In this document: positions 32,359 through 45,096 of the stretch, one piece after another
Numbering within the stretch: position 1 is the stretch's first letter
Layout of the letters: each line of letters opens with the position of its first letter
Assembly (NCBI GenBank): GCA_010015655.1
Contig: ML976755.1
Coordinates: 1-64,000 of the forward strand
Reading direction: 5' to 3'
Length of the DNA: 64,000 nucleotides
Source of the DNA: Bimuria novae-zelandiae CBS 107.79
Taxonomy: Eukaryota > Ascomycota > Dothideomycetes > Pleosporales > Didymosphaeriaceae
Program-made: the position numbers and the translations under genes
Notes under the pieces: generated by a model
Told to the model about the DNA's origin: nothing
Seen by the model: only the letters and a program-made list of their open reading frames with translations
Databases searched by the model: none

Positions 32359-33686
32359 AGCTGACTTCCTTTTGTGTTCGATAAGTGTTTGCTCCGCAAC
32401 CAATGAATTAACGTCCTATTTATTCAATCGGTTGGATTTGTGCTCTAATGATCATGAGTGAAGATCCTGCACTTCCAAGATTTCTTCGACGATCAGCAAG
32501 CAGATCACTCGGAAGTCTACTTCACACTTACAGTAATTTTAACCTATGGACATTCCAATATAAGCCAACGCACCTAAATATTGATCACCCCTAAATGTTA
32601 ATTAGTCCCACCAACCTGATCACCCACACACTATTACCTTTTCTATTAATATCGCTTAATTGATATAGGCGATTATAAACTAGCTATATAAGTTACTATT
32701 ACAAATTTTAATTTTAGTATTTTTTCTAGTTAGCGCGTAGCTATATAAGCCTATAATGTTGCGTAATTTACGTTATCTATATATGTTAATAAACACGCGC
32801 CGTACCGCGCTACTTGCTAGTATTTATAGTAATTAGTATTAAAATAAAAAGGTTTCTTTACTAATTGGATTATTAATTAATATAAAATAAAAATCCTCTA
32901 TTATATAAGCATGCTTAAGAAATCGTAATTTAAATTTTACGTCTTAATAGTAATACATATAAGCGAGCGCACCTAGAGGTTAATTAGCTCCGTCAAATTA
33001 ACCACCTATCAAAAAGTGACAGTACCTATATTATATTTAAAACTACATATATATATCTATAAAGCTTAGTGCTATAGCTACCTTAGCGATAGCTAAGATA
33101 GTACTTAATATAGTAGATTATAATATAAAAGCTTTTAAAGTAGTAGCTTAATTAATTATAGTCTTAATAGCGTTAACATTTATAAACTTTTAATTTTAAT
33201 TAATTTATATGCGCTTTCTCTGTCTTATAGAGCTTAGAGTTAATAGTTAATAGCTTAATTATAATATTTCTACCTTTTGTATAGCTACGCAAGTATTAGC
33301 TATTATAATAGTTTTACTTACCTTTAATAGTAATACGCAGGTAGATTATAATAAGTTTTATAATTATAGTAAGGTTTACTAAGTAATATAAATATCCTAG
33401 AATTTCCGCGACGTACTATATATTAAATCTATTAAATTTACTAATTAATTAGGCTAATTTAGTATTACTAGGTGATCAAACATTTATAATAACCAAATTA
33501 CTTAATTTACGTTATATAGTATAAGACCTACTACTTACTATTTTACTTATATTACTCTCTCTAATTAGCCTTTCTTTTATACTAAATACTAATATTTAAT
33601 AAATTAATTCTTTTTAATCAGACTAGCATTGTTAAGGCTTAATAAATTACGTATCTAATTTTAATACTTTGACATAGTAATAGAGA
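32359..33686. other. Start of AT-rich, RIP-mutated tract
   Basis: Composition changes from gene-like to strongly AT-rich near 32540-32650. CA and TG dinucleotides become scarce while CG stays. Contains a repeat copy (32569-32956) that recurs inverted at 42623-43014, and a partial second copy of its beginning at about 32960-33005. The remainder to the Copia LTR has stops in all frames and no recognisable relic. Confidence 0.6.
32569..32956 (+). repeat. Dispersed repeat, copy A
   Basis: Matches the reverse complement of 42623-43014 over its whole length, with mostly C/T and G/A differences. Shared blocks include cgattataaa, ttttaattttagta and ttagcgcgtagct. The copy at 42623-43014 is the core of the foldback-like repeat. 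Confidence 0.75.
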
Positions 33687-33928
33687 TGTTGATACGGCAA
33701 TAGGCTGTTGGATCAAGACTTCGTTGCAACGATGTGGTATTGATTTGATTCTTGATTGCAGATCTATTGTGGTGGGCTATTATAAGAAGTATTTATCAAG
33801 CGTGGTTTGTCCCTTGCTAGCCTAATTAGGACTAGCGTAATAAACCACAGGCAAACTACGTAATAAACTATAGGCAAACTACATAGTAGTAAAAGCTATA
33901 GCAGTGTTGCGCAGATTTGAAGCCAACA
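33687..33928 (-). repeat. LTR of Copia element 1 (3' LTR in element orientation)
   Basis: 242 bp, TG..CA ends, direct repeat of 39269-39510, preceded by the target duplication AGAGA. Confidence 0.92.
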
Positions 33929-34099
33929 CTGGCTATCTTTTCTTTTATGCTACATGTGGCCAGTTTAGCCCAGAACGCTCAAATCTGCAATAAAACACAA
34001 TCTGTAATAGTTACTAGTTTTTTAACCGGACTAGCGCTAGTGCGCGTCCTCTTAGTGCCTATCTTACTGCTCCTTTTACAGACTTACTACTTCTTGCTA

Positions 34100-37000
34100 T
34101 TATAATTGTACTCTAGAGTGTTAACTTTAGCACGATTAACCTAGCCTTGCACGCAAAGCTCAAGCTAGTTATAGTTAATAAGATACTCTATAGCTAAGTT
34201 AGAGCTGGCCTTAGTTATTAAGTCTGCTAGATTGTCACGTCTATTAATCTAGCGGATGTCTATAAGATTATTGCGCTTATAGGCCTTACGTAGAGCTATA
34301 ATGTTAATTATAAGGCGCTTCTCCTTAGTAGTGCTAAGCTTAATAAAGTAATTATATAAGGAGCGTGAGTTAGTGCACACGACAATAGAGACATTAAGAA
34401 GGTTAAGTTACTATATAATTATGTTAATTATACCGCTAATTACAATTATAATATTAACTCTATAGGCTATTATATAGATCTTAGATATAAGGACGCTGCG
34501 AGTGACGCGCTTGCACTTAATAGATAACTAGTAAATTATATTATTAGTAAACTTAAAGTTATAATCGCCATCTTTAGTCTTATTACCAAGCGTAATCACG
34601 AAGCCTATTTATAATAACATATCCTTATTATTAGTAAATAATGCGTTAATAAAGGCGTACAGCTTTAAGTTACTTAAGTTTAGTAGGATAAAGTTAAGGC
34701 CGCGAGTAATATTCTCCTTTTACTAGATAATGCGCTTATTTAATCTAGTAATTTCTTCTTTTATAGGCTCACTCGCTTAGGCTACGGCGGCGAGGTCGAA
34801 GCTCGCCTTAGGTTAATAGATTATTACAATATAAGCACCTCGAGCGCGCTGTTAAATGTATAATTACTTATTATTAGCTATTTCTAGCTTCTCGCCTTGC
34901 TTCTTCTAGCGCAGAGTAATAGCGCGATTATTATTATTAAGCTTAATAATATAGCCATTAAAGTTAATTTACGCGTCTAGTAAGAGAAACTACTTAGGCT
35001 TAGCCTTAAAACGCAGCTCTTAGTCCTTAAGATATATAAAAGCTTTATTAAATAGACTAAGCGTGTCGTTAGTTTGCATGCTAATAATGCTAAAGCACTT
35101 ACTATTAGCCTTACTAATAAGTAGGCATAGATTATAAGTAGATGTTACTATGTAGAGAGTCTCAGTGTGGTGTTTATTATACGTTAACTACTAATAGGCA
35201 CCTGCTTCAGCAATACCGTACAGCGGCTTAATAATAACTATAACTATGTTTGTTAGATAACTTTCCTTAAGCTAGGCTAGTATGTTAGCTATAATAGTAC
35301 GCTGGAGTGGATCATCCGATTGCGTATAGGCCTGAGTGATGTCACGGAGCCAGAGGTACATGCCTAGCTTTAATAGTGATGGTGCTAGAGCGATAATCAC
35401 ACGCTGGCTTGTACGCTAGATGGTGGGAGACTATATTAGGATAAGCTTCTTGTTATTATTAGCGTATTCTTAAATAACAAGACAGGACTTCTTATACAGG
35501 CGATTAGTAGTCTTACCCTTAACTTTATTAACAATGCGTGACTTAAAGATATAGACCTTATTATAATAGTAAGGACTATACTTCTCGAAGTAGAAGATAC
35601 TTTATGTTATAAGGGCGTTAATCTCTGCCTTTATAGATACTTTAAATAATTACCCTAGTATTATAATCTTGCCAACTACTCGTAGCTTCTTAGCCAGGAC
35701 AAGATTATTACGCTTACGTTAATTAAGGTTAACTATAGTAGTTATAACTTTATTAGGTTTTAGCTTGTTTTTTAAGCCTTTTAGCCTACCGCGCTTACGC
35801 TTGGGCGCGGGCTCCTCTATAATAGGAGTAAAATTATCGTTAGAGCCACCGTTATCCTCGTCCTCTGCGGGAGGGGTAATAATAGTCGTATTGTCTATAT
35901 AATACGGGCGCACTGCGGTGATATAGAAGGTGACTTATTTGTTATCAATTTTAATAACCACTGATTGCTTATTAACGTGGAGGGCGATTATTTAATGTAG
36001 GCCAGACTATTTATAGTTTTCTTGCCAGACCTTAACACTACTTAGGATAGGCAATAGTAAGATATTAGTTACGTTAGGACTATTATAAGTTATAAGAGCC
36101 TTATTAACTTAGCGCTTTACCTTAATCTTGCGCACTTTAGCTATTACTTTACGCACTATAGCGCCGCGGGTGGTAATAGATGGCAATAGTAGTGATTTCT
36201 TTAACAGGCGAGGATATGCTCTAAAGACGAGAAGAGTTAGGACAAGTCTGTTAGGACTTGCGGTGTTATTAACAGCCTTGATAGCTATTTATAAGATATG
36301 TTTAGGAGCGGTTATGCGTCTAACGTCTGCAGAGATTACCCTATAAGCACGGCAGATAGGAGTATAATAGCGCTTAACCTTGCTAATTAAATAATATGCC
36401 TCTACTAGGACTTCCTTAACCTTAATTGCAAGTGACGTGGCGTTGTTAATAAACTTATTAGTAATAAAGTTCTTGCCAGCATCTGTCTTAATAACGTTAG
36501 GAGGACTAACGTATATGTTAATCCATATAGCGCGAAGGAGATCCTAAGTAGTGTTTGCCTAGATATTTAGCATAAATTAAGTAACTTAAAAAGCTATAGC
36601 TTTATTAACTGCGTGGAGCACTGGTTTCTAATTAATGTATATTATATTAATAATAACGCATAAGTTAAAGTCTATGTTATTACGAATAGTAAAGCGGAAA
36701 CAGCCAGGTGCTTTGCTGTGGATTTAACACTAGTAATAGTACTTATTAATACAATTAATAATATCCTTATTAATGTCTTTATAACCTGCTTTGCTAAGGA
36801 TCTTGTGCAGTCGTCTAGTAGCAGGATAGCTAAAGCGTTAGTAAAGCTAGCGCAGCTTAGTCTTAGTTAAGTAGTAAATAATAGTCTCTTGTTTATTAAG
36901 CAGGAGCCATGGATGTCCCTATTTACGAATAATTAGGAATTCTTTGCCACCTTAAACGAGCATATTGTCGATGTTGTTAAAGAAGATACTATAATAATCT

Positions 37001-39000
37001 ATATTATTTAAGTAGAGTAGAAATAGTGTGTTAGTTAGCATTACTATAAAGTTAATTATACCAAATAGCGTGTTAACATTGACGTCGCTAAGGGAGAAAC
37101 ACTCTAGATTATCTCTAAATTAGATTTAACAACGTCCTGCGGTGGACTTATTAATAACTATAGATAGTTAGATAAGCTACAGCGCCTTTACTTATATCTT
37201 GCTAGTAGTTAAAACACTGGCTACACTAGTATTAGGCATGATACCTTAAAAGATATCTACGCCGTAGCGTGAATTAAATAAGAAGAGTTAAGTATCTCTA
37301 TTTACTTTACTAGAGATATAAAAATTATCGCCTGTAATTGCATAAAGTGCGGTAGCGTTATTAAGGCTAGAAATAATAGCGTCGCTGTTAACCTTATCGC
37401 AGGATGTAGTTAAGTAGACTTAGTTAGTAAAATATGCTTTAATATTATTATTACTGGCATTATTATCGCTGCTATTACTGTCTTTAAGCTCTATGCCTTT
37501 ATAGCCAGCGAGAAACACTTTATAGCTTAGGGCATTAGGATTATCTTAAGCGTATTAGTTATAGCGTTAGCGATGCTCTATACGCTCCTTCTTTAAGTAT
37601 TAAGTTAACTAGCACTTAGACTACTTATAAATAAAGTATATCTTATTGCGGCGATTGCCTAAGTAGTTTAACTAATAATTATTATTATTAAATTAATTGC
37701 CGCGCGATCCGCCTTAACCTTAATAGTAGTAGCTATAGTAGTTATTATTATCTAATAATCCTATAGCTTGTCGATTATTACAGATATAGCGGCGATTAGT
37801 GTAATACTGCTTATCTACATCTCGTGATAGAAACTGGCTATTAGGATAATAGCTTAACTACATGCTGACTGCGTTACAGAGATTTATAGCAACACCTTTA
37901 AATATAGTCGCTGGCTTTAAGCAAGCTATATTAGTTACTTTAATGCTATAATATGCGCTAAGGAGCTATTACGCAAGTAAATACTAATTATAGCTTTTAC
38001 CCTAGTCCTGTAATAGTGCCTAATAGAGCATGTTTATCTTATTAATAACTATTTTAAGACACTCTATAGGGTCTTTCTTAGGATTAGTAGTTATAACGCT
38101 CTTAAGCGTAGTGCTATACCACTCCTAGAGGTATATCTAGTAAGCTTGTGTGGTGTTAAAGTACGTGCGTAGCTTGTTAAGCATTATATTATAAGTAAGC
38201 GTAAGCGCCTAGGGAGCAATGTGATCGTAGTAATACTAAAGCACTTAGCTAGTAAGCATAACAGAGAGTACTATTTTATACTACTTATCCTTATTAATCC
38301 CAACCTTAGTGCAGAGGTTGTTGAACACCTTAATCTTTGTCTTAAGGATGTTATATTTATTACCTAAATACTTCTACTCCGGCGTGTATAACTCGGCGAG
38401 GTTAGTAAGTAAATAAGAGTTATTCTGCATAGGCGTAAATCCAGGTTGTGATAATAATAATAATAATCCTCTACCTAGCGGAGCTCGCTACTACTACTAT
38501 TATTCTTTATTATCTGCAATCTAGTAGCACTTAAAGCCTTCGCAGAGCCTTATAAGCTTAAGATACTTAGCGGGCCATTTTAGGACGGCGGTTAATGTAA
38601 GGAGTTCTGCGAATTAGTTAGGGAGATTATCACTATTACCCTACTTAATATAGATACCTTACTAGTAGAGGAGCTCTTTAAGTGCTTTTTAGATGCGCTT
38701 ATTAATACTATTAAAGAGATTGCAGGTAAAATTCTCGAAATACTCCTTAAACTTAAGTAGTAAAAATAGGTTGAATATGTTATCTTCTTCTACCTGTATT
38801 ATCTAGTTAATAACTATAGTGTTAAGTTTATCTATATTAACAGTGGCGTTAGCGATGTTAAAATCTTAGTTAGCGTACTAGTCCTTATAAATTATCTTGT
38901 CTAGGTACCACGAGCGATCCTTTGTTTAGGTGTACTTTATAATAGCGTTTTAGATATAGGCCTGTAATTAGTGTGATTTAACAAGAGTTAGCGTGGTTAA
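34100..39000 (-). pseudogene. Degraded Copia gag-pol
   Basis: Reading the minus strand through stops, gag-like sequence lies at about 39000-37800 and a Cys-rich zinc-knuckle-like spot at about 37560-37700. Integrase sequence follows. A proline-rich linker with KRKRGRLKGLKNK (in the open segment 35913-35719) precedes the reverse transcriptase. The RT shows YLWLRDITQAYTQSD (about 35315-35360) and KPLYGIAEAGAYW (about 35190-35230). RNase H-like sequence reaches about 34150. Stops at former CAA, CAG, CGA and TGG codons. Confidence 0.8.
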
Positions 39001-39268
39001 CGCAAATCTCCTTTTAAACTAAGCCTTAGTAGGGACAATTCAGGCGGAGAGATCCTTTAAATACGAGGCGCCGCTAATCCTGATACAGGATAGCAGTAAG
39101 CTTGTCGTACCTATACTTCGCACTAGCGATGCTGTATCCTGGGCCTTAGTAGGGGAGGAGGCATGCGCTAACCGCTTCTATCGCCAGAATACTCAGCCTG
39201 AAACGTGCGCTGAGATTCCCTGTACACAGTATATCTTGCCGATCTGTGGTGTAGCAACCACTGATTAG

Positions 39269-39510
39269 TGTTAATACAGTAATAGGCTATTGGATCAAGA
39301 CTTCGTTGTAATAATGTGGTATTAATTTAATTCTTGATTGCAGATCTATTATGGTGGGCTGTTGTGAGAAGTATTTATCAAGCGTGGTTTGTCTCTTGCT
39401 AGCCTAATTAAGACTAGCGCAACAAACCACAGGCAAACTACGCAACAAACTACAGGCAAACTACATAGCGGTAAAAGCCGTAGCAGTGTTGCGCAGGTTT
39501 GAAGCCAACA
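39269..39510 (-). repeat. LTR of Copia element 1 (5' LTR in element orientation)
   Basis: 242 bp, identical in length to the other LTR and followed by AGAGA, completing the target-site duplication. Confidence 0.92.
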
Positions 39511-39750
39511 AGAGAATCTAGAGAATATAAGAGGCTATACGAGGTGTATGAAATATAAAACCAAAAATAAAAGGACCATTTAATTATTTTTATAAAACTA
39601 TGTATACTTAATATTAATATAGCTTAAGTATTTATTAAGTAAAAGAAGTTAATATCATTAAGCATTAAATATTATTTTTAGAATAGAAATATATTATAGC
39701 TCCTTAGCATTTATATCTTTTAATATTAAGTTATTTTAAAAGATTATATA

Positions 39751-41533
39751 ACGTACCGGGCAAGCGATCTAATTACTCCGCCAAGACCTTACTAAAACAT
39801 ACTATCACCTATAGTACAACGCAATGTCTGAACTACCTTATTAGTTACTATAATTAAAAAAAGCTTATATATAGCTTATAATTTAAGCTACTAAATAAGG
39901 CGTAATACTAAGTTAGCAATGCGCTATAGCTATTTATAATATAATTATACTCCTAACCTAAATAAACTCCTTTTAATACAGGAGTAGGTACTTATTTACA
40001 ATTTACTTAACTTAAACGCACGGGGATTTCTATCCTAGCTTATTATAATAGTAAATAAAGCTAATTTCTTATAGGCTAAGCGTAACTAAGTACTATTTAG
40101 CTAAATGTAAACTATAAACTTTATTAAGCGTTAGTTATAGCTTAAAATAATGTTTAATTAAAAGTATAACTATAAGAGAGTCCTTTATAGGAATTCTAAT
40201 GTTATATAGGGCTAGTTCTTGCTCGTGGAACATACTAAAGCCAAGCATAATAACCTAAATAAGGACACCTATAACATTAATATGACTAGCTTTATAATAG
40301 GTATAATATTAACTACTGTAGTTATTATAAGCTTTAAGCGTAAAGGATAACTAAAACGCGTATAGAAAGATAATTATAAATAGACTATAGTTATTAAGGG
40401 GATTAACGTAATAAGGTAGGTAATTTTATCATTTCTTATTTTTTAGGGCAAGTACCACCTCTCTATCTAGTATACGAAGAAGGAACTACATTATAATTAA
40501 ATTATTATAATTTCTAAAAATAGCTAGATAATATATAAGCTTAGTCTATAGTAATTAAAGTACTTTAATAAGTATATAAAGAGATGTACTATTAGTATAG
40601 TACGCTTACTTATTATTAATAACTGCGAGAGCTATAACTCGCTTAAATTCTGAAAATATTATAAGGAGAATAATATTATTACTTTTTATATATTTACCTA
40701 TTCGTCGCACCTCTTATAGTCTCTAGATATAGGGTGTTTCGCGCTATTAATGAGGGCGTATAGGCGCTAAGCTAAGAATTTAATACGTAACTATATTATA
40801 TATATTACTAAAATTAAGTTCCTCCTATGCTTTATTATTAATTTTAAGGAAGTAATTATAAAAGATAATATTCTTAAAAGCTTTAAAAGCGCTAGTTCAG
40901 TTTCTCGTAGCCCAAAAGTAGTACTATTAAAGCTTCATATTCGCCTACGTACGCCTTTACCATATACTATACGTAATAGTATATAGTAGTTATAAGTACT
41001 AAGTAACATGCTAGAATTAGAGTTATAATTAATACTAATAAAGGAGAGAATTTAAAGACACCTAAATAGTTTCATATTAAGTATAGTTAAGGATTTTAAA
41101 AAAAAAATAAAAAGTACAATAATAGTAGCGTATAAGTTAGTATTAGCATAAAAATAGATTACTAAGCTTTAAGCTACTAATAAGGCCGCTATAACGTAAA
41201 TTATATTAAAAAAGTAACTATAGTAAAAAGACGTTCTTATTACTAAAGAGGACTAGTAGCTAACTACTCTAAAGAAGTTTAGGACGCGAAGTAAAAAAAA
41301 AAGTAAAAATAAAAGCGCGCACTAATAAAGATAAGTCTACTTAATAATAGTATAGGCGCTGCGGCGAGGCTAGACATAACTTACGTAGATATAAGAAATA
41401 AGTAAAACTAGATTCTAAATAGATTAGCCTATTATAATTTTTAATAACTATTTGTGCGCGTACTATACTATTGTGTAGAGTATATATTTTAGTAGAGTCT
41501 TGGTAAAGTAATTCGCTCGCTTGCCAGATATGT
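39751..41533 (+). mobile_element. Fot1/pogo-type DNA transposon, RIP-mutated (element 1)
   Basis: 1,783 bp, close to the usual Fot1 size. Imperfect TIRs of about 38 bp: 39751-39788 (acgtaccgggcaagcg...) against the reverse complement of 41496-41533 (acatatctggcaagcg...). TA lies immediately outside both ends (39749-39750, 41534-41535). Contains a plus-strand transposase relic. Inserted in the left arm of the foldback-like repeat. Confidence 0.88.
39900..41450 (+). pseudogene. Degraded Fot1/pogo (DDE_1) transposase
   Basis: The plus-strand frame read through stops shows the DDE_1 order. First a block resembling the YNxDExGF region (about 40270-40300), then GKYHLSI (about 40449-40469), then LLIINNCESYNSLKF (about 40605-40650), where related proteins have DGHESHNS, then SSHLL and LDIGCFALL (about 40700-40745). 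The first Asp of the DGHESH motif is Asn, the change RIP makes from GA. A Lys-rich tail follows. Confidence 0.82.
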
Positions 41534-41801
41534 TATAATTAATTAGGTACTAGTTTTACTAAAAACTATATTATTTATAAGTTTTAACTTTGAAAAAAAA
41601 TAGCGTAACGTAGTTTTCGCCCTATTTTAAAAATATAATTAATTATTAATACTTCTAATTTCTTAAAAAACTTAAATAAGCCTTCTTTTTATAGCATAAT
41701 ATAAGTACCCTAGAGTTAGCATATATACCTAGCGCTATTATAGTCTTATTTATATTCTATATACCCTTAATGCGTATATTAAGGCGTGTTAAATAGCTTT
41801 A

Positions 41802-42493
41802 TAGGCTGGTAAATGGGTTGGATCGCAAGGGCCACAGTTGGGTCTAACTAAGCAGAACACCAAAGTTCTAAAACTTAAACTCTTTATAACTTTTTAAATA
41901 TGAGGGATATTCTTATGCAAGCTTAGTATGAGGTGCATATATATATAAGTTATGTATCTGTCGGTTCACAGGTAGCAAGGAATAAACAAGTAACTCTCTG
42001 TCTTTGGTATCTGGTGTCTGTCTTGTCTTGTGTGTGTGCTATGATAGTTCTATATACCTTCCTTCCAGTTCTTGTGGATGTGATAGAGTACCAGGTGGTG
42101 TGGAGGCGAAGGGGTTTCGGTACAGTATCAGGTTAACTAGAAGTGAGGGGGTACAGGGGTATGATAGGGTTACACAGTTCCCTTAGTGCGGAAGGCGAGG
42201 CTGTGCAGACAGTATCTTTAAAACAGAGCCTATATTTTATATTTATATTAGAAAGAAAGTTTCCTTTTACATATATTTTACAATCTTTTTTTGGATGCAC
42301 GACTTAATATACTATATAATTCTTTAAAAATATATTATGTCACTATTAATATATGTATATATCATATATTAAAATTGAATAAGTATACCTTCTCTATTTA
42401 CAAAGTTATAGAGAGTTTAGTATTTAGCATATTAGTGTTCTGCTTAATCAGACCTAACTGTGGTCCTTGCGACCCAACCCATTTACCAGCCTA
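41802..42493. mobile_element. Small TIR element (MITE-like), TA target, carrying a solo LTR
   Basis: TIRs of about 115 bp. The left starts TAGGCTGGTAAATGGGTTGG at 41802. The right, reverse-complemented, starts with the same 20 bases at 42493, and similarity continues to about 41920 and 42375. TA flanks both ends (41800-41801, 42494-42495). No transposase. A 253-bp solo LTR sits inside; removing it and one target copy leaves about 434 bp, so the element is a short non-autonomous transposon. Inserted in the left arm of the foldback-like repeat. Confidence 0.85.
41959..42211. repeat. Solo LTR A, target duplication GTATC
   Basis: 253 bp beginning TGTCGGTTCACAGG and ending GTGCAGACA. GTATC lies directly before (41954-41958) and after (42212-42216), the 5-bp duplication of an LTR retrotransposon. 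Base composition is gene-like, unlike its surroundings, so it has escaped heavy RIP. The open frame across it (41933-42136) is accidental. Confidence 0.82.
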
Positions 42494-42622
42494 TAGCTTT
42501 ATATAGCTTAAAAATCCGTGTATTTATTTAGGAGTAGTAGCTTTAGCTTTTTGCTAACAATTAAATTAACGCGTCGGTTTCGTGCGATAAAGTCCTACAT
42601 TTATTACTTACTAAATGGCTAG

Positions 42623-43014
42623 GTATTACTGTTAAGTCGTAAAATTTAAATTACTATTTCTTAAGTGCGTGCGTATAATTGGGGATACTCTTTTATATCT
42701 TAATTAATAATTTAGTTTATAAGAAAGTTATTTCAATTATGTAATAATTACTAATACTACTAATAAGTAGCGTAGTTTAGCGCGCCTCTATTAACGCACA
42801 TAAATAGTATAGGTTATTATTATTATAGGCTCGCGTAGCTACGCGCTAAGTAGAAAAAGTACTAAAATTAAAATTTATAATAATAGCTTATATAGCTACT
42901 TTATAATCGTCTATATTAATTAAGCGTTATTAATAAAGAAAGTAGTGTTGAATAGATAATTAATTTAGCGGGACTAGTTAACCTTAAGGGCTAATTAATC
43001 TCTAGATGCGCTCG
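42623..43014 (-). repeat. Dispersed repeat, copy A' (core of the foldback-like repeat)
   Basis: Inverted copy of 32569-32956, about 390 bp. Heavily AT-rich with RIP-type differences. Not coding. Confidence 0.75.
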
Positions 43015-43589
43015 CTTAGGGCTTTATTATATGAAATCAACGTATTAACATAATTATTAGTAAAATGATTAAGACTTTATGAGCTAAAGCTACTACTCTT
43101 AAATAAATACGCGCGTTCTATAAACGAATTAAGGCTATTTAAATACATCTTAACGGATGTGTTAAGGATATATAAAATATAAATAAAATTAAAATAGCCC
43201 TAAACATATATACTAACTCTAGGGTGCATACATTAAGCGCAAAGAAAAGTCTTATATAAAATTTTTAAAAAACTATAAGTAAGATATAATGATTAATTAT
43301 ATATCTATAATAGGGCGGGAGCTAAGTTATTGTGTTTAAAAATTACAAATTATAAATAATATAGTTTTTAGTAGAAATTAGTACCTAATTAGTAATATAT
43401 AACTTTTAAGAATAAATAGATATTAAAAGATATAAGTACTAAGTAGCTATAGTATTTCTATATTTTAGAAATCGTATGTAATGCTTAGTAATATTAACTT
43501 ATTTTACTTAATAAGTACGCTAATTATATTAATATTAGGTTTATATAGTTTTATAAGATTAATAAGATAGAGTTTCTATTTTTATTTTT

Positions 43590-45096
43590 ATATAGTAACC
43601 GTACACGCCATGCACACCTTTCGGCCATGCACGACTTAGCGACATACTATAAATCTTAAAAATAAGGCTAAAAAGCTATGTATAATAGTTATTATTATAA
43701 GAATTTTTATTATAATAGTTTACTAAGCGCTATAGTGCTTGCCCTACTCCTATTTCTTAATTAGCTTTATTTTATAGCTACTGCGCGTAATAACTAGTAG
43801 AAGTACTAAAAATAATAACCTCTTATTAATAACGCAAGTAGCACTACACGTACGCAATTTTTTAGCTATAGGCTCTATAAAAAACTTACTTAAGATCTTA
43901 CGCTTGCCTATTTTAAGAATTTATATAAGTTTAGTAGCGTTACGCTTTTATTTCTTTTAGTACTTCTTAGCGTTATTAGTAGCCTATAAGGGACTAGGTG
44001 CTTAAGGAGCCAAAGGTGTTAAAAGAATATTTATAAATTTAATAGAAAGTCTAAAGTTAAGCTTTAGGCGTGAAACTTATATATCTAGGGTTTATATAAT
44101 AAAGGACTAAGGATCTAAGGTAATAACTAGGCGTAGCTTATTATATACCTCCCTTTCCTCTATTAGGGATAAAGAAAAACCTCCGCGTCTTATTTTACTC
44201 TATAGCTTTATAATTATTTTATTATCTGCTTGTAATTCTCTTGTCATTATAAACCTCTTACTAGTTTTATTCGTATATATTTAATTTTATATTCTTACTA
44301 TATGTAATTACTATAGTAGTGTGTTCGCGCTAGTGCGTTTACTTATTGTTATATATATAGAATTACTTCTCCCCTAGCTTTTAAATCTTACTTTTTTATA
44401 CTTTCTTTTTTTTATCTTAACTTTATATACTATAACATCTTAGTTTTAGCCTAGTTTTCTTTAGCTTTATAATTTAATTCCTTTTTTTATTTTATAAAAT
44501 AGCTAGCCATTTGCGTAATACTCGCGTGGTAAGAACTTTTAGGTATTAAAAGTGTGCTATTAATTTTAATAATAAAATAAAGGAAGATTCATCTCTATTA
44601 TAGTTACTTAGTTACTAACTTAAGAAGACTAAACTCTTTAAAAATAAAAATACTATTTTTAACGGTAGCGTAATTTTTCTAGCTAGATTATTAAAAAGTT
44701 TAGTTCTTTTAAAGCTCGCGAAGTAAGTTCTAAATTTTTATTTATATTTTTTTTACTCTTTCCTATCTTTAAACTTGCCTCCTTACACTTTTAATTTTTT
44801 TTTTTTTTTTTAGTTTTTTATTACCCTAAGAATACGCATTCGCCTAACCTAATAAGCTTAGCTTTTAGGGCCTAATTTTACTACGCACGATAATTAAGCG
44901 CTAGTGTATTATTTATACTACTTATAAATATATTTGTTAGTAAGTGTTAGTAGGCAAGATAGTATCCTGCGAGAAGTGCTATAGCTATAAGGTTATTAGC
45001 TACACTAAATAAGTATATTTTTGTCTAACTTATTTTAGATAAGTTTAGGATGTACTCTACTAACTTTTACTCTTACCTAAATTTAGCTTACCCTTA
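43590..45096. other. AT-rich transposon relic, family not identified
   Basis: Strongly RIP-like. Minus-strand reading gives Lys-rich low-complexity segments (about 44700-44830) and a short region reading KIGKRKILSKFF (about 43874-43909). A less mutated spot at about 43585-43640 contains two near-copies of catgcac. No TIR, LTR or domain could be fixed. Confidence 0.4.

Larger units (their letters stand above)
33687..39510 (-). mobile_element. Complete Copia LTR retrotransposon, RIP-mutated (element 1)
   Basis: Two 242-bp LTRs beginning TG and ending CA (33687-33928, 39269-39510) bound a 5.8-kb element flanked by the 5-bp duplication AGAGA (33682-33686 and 39511-39515). Coding order on the minus strand (gag, integrase, then reverse transcriptase and RNase H toward lower coordinates) is the Copia order. 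A purine-rich tract next to the left LTR (read on the minus strand) fits a polypurine tract. The two LTRs differ at about 25 positions, all transitions. Inactivated. Confidence 0.92.
39565..43590. repeat. Foldback-like long inverted repeat, interrupted by younger insertions
   Basis: The left arm is in three pieces (about 39565-39748, 41536-41799, 42496-42585). It matches the reverse complement of one continuous right arm (about 43590-43021). The breaks in the left arm fall exactly at the TA sites where the Fot1-like element (39751-41533) and the TIR element (41802-42493) are inserted. Without these the repeat would be about 1.5 kb, with arms of roughly 520-545 bases around a core (42623-43014). 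The core also exists as a separate copy at 32569-32956. The arms differ by transitions and small indels. I see no transposase, so this may be a non-autonomous foldback or large MITE; outer ends are uncertain by about 30 bases. Confidence 0.75.

Noticed and set aside
33917..34105. 62-codon plus-strand frame next to the Copia LTR
   Set aside because: Antisense to the Copia element's 3' end; hydrophobic composition results from AT-rich RIP sequence.
41933..42136. 67-codon hydrophobic frame
   Set aside because: Lies across a solo LTR and its target duplication; open by chance because this segment escaped RIP.
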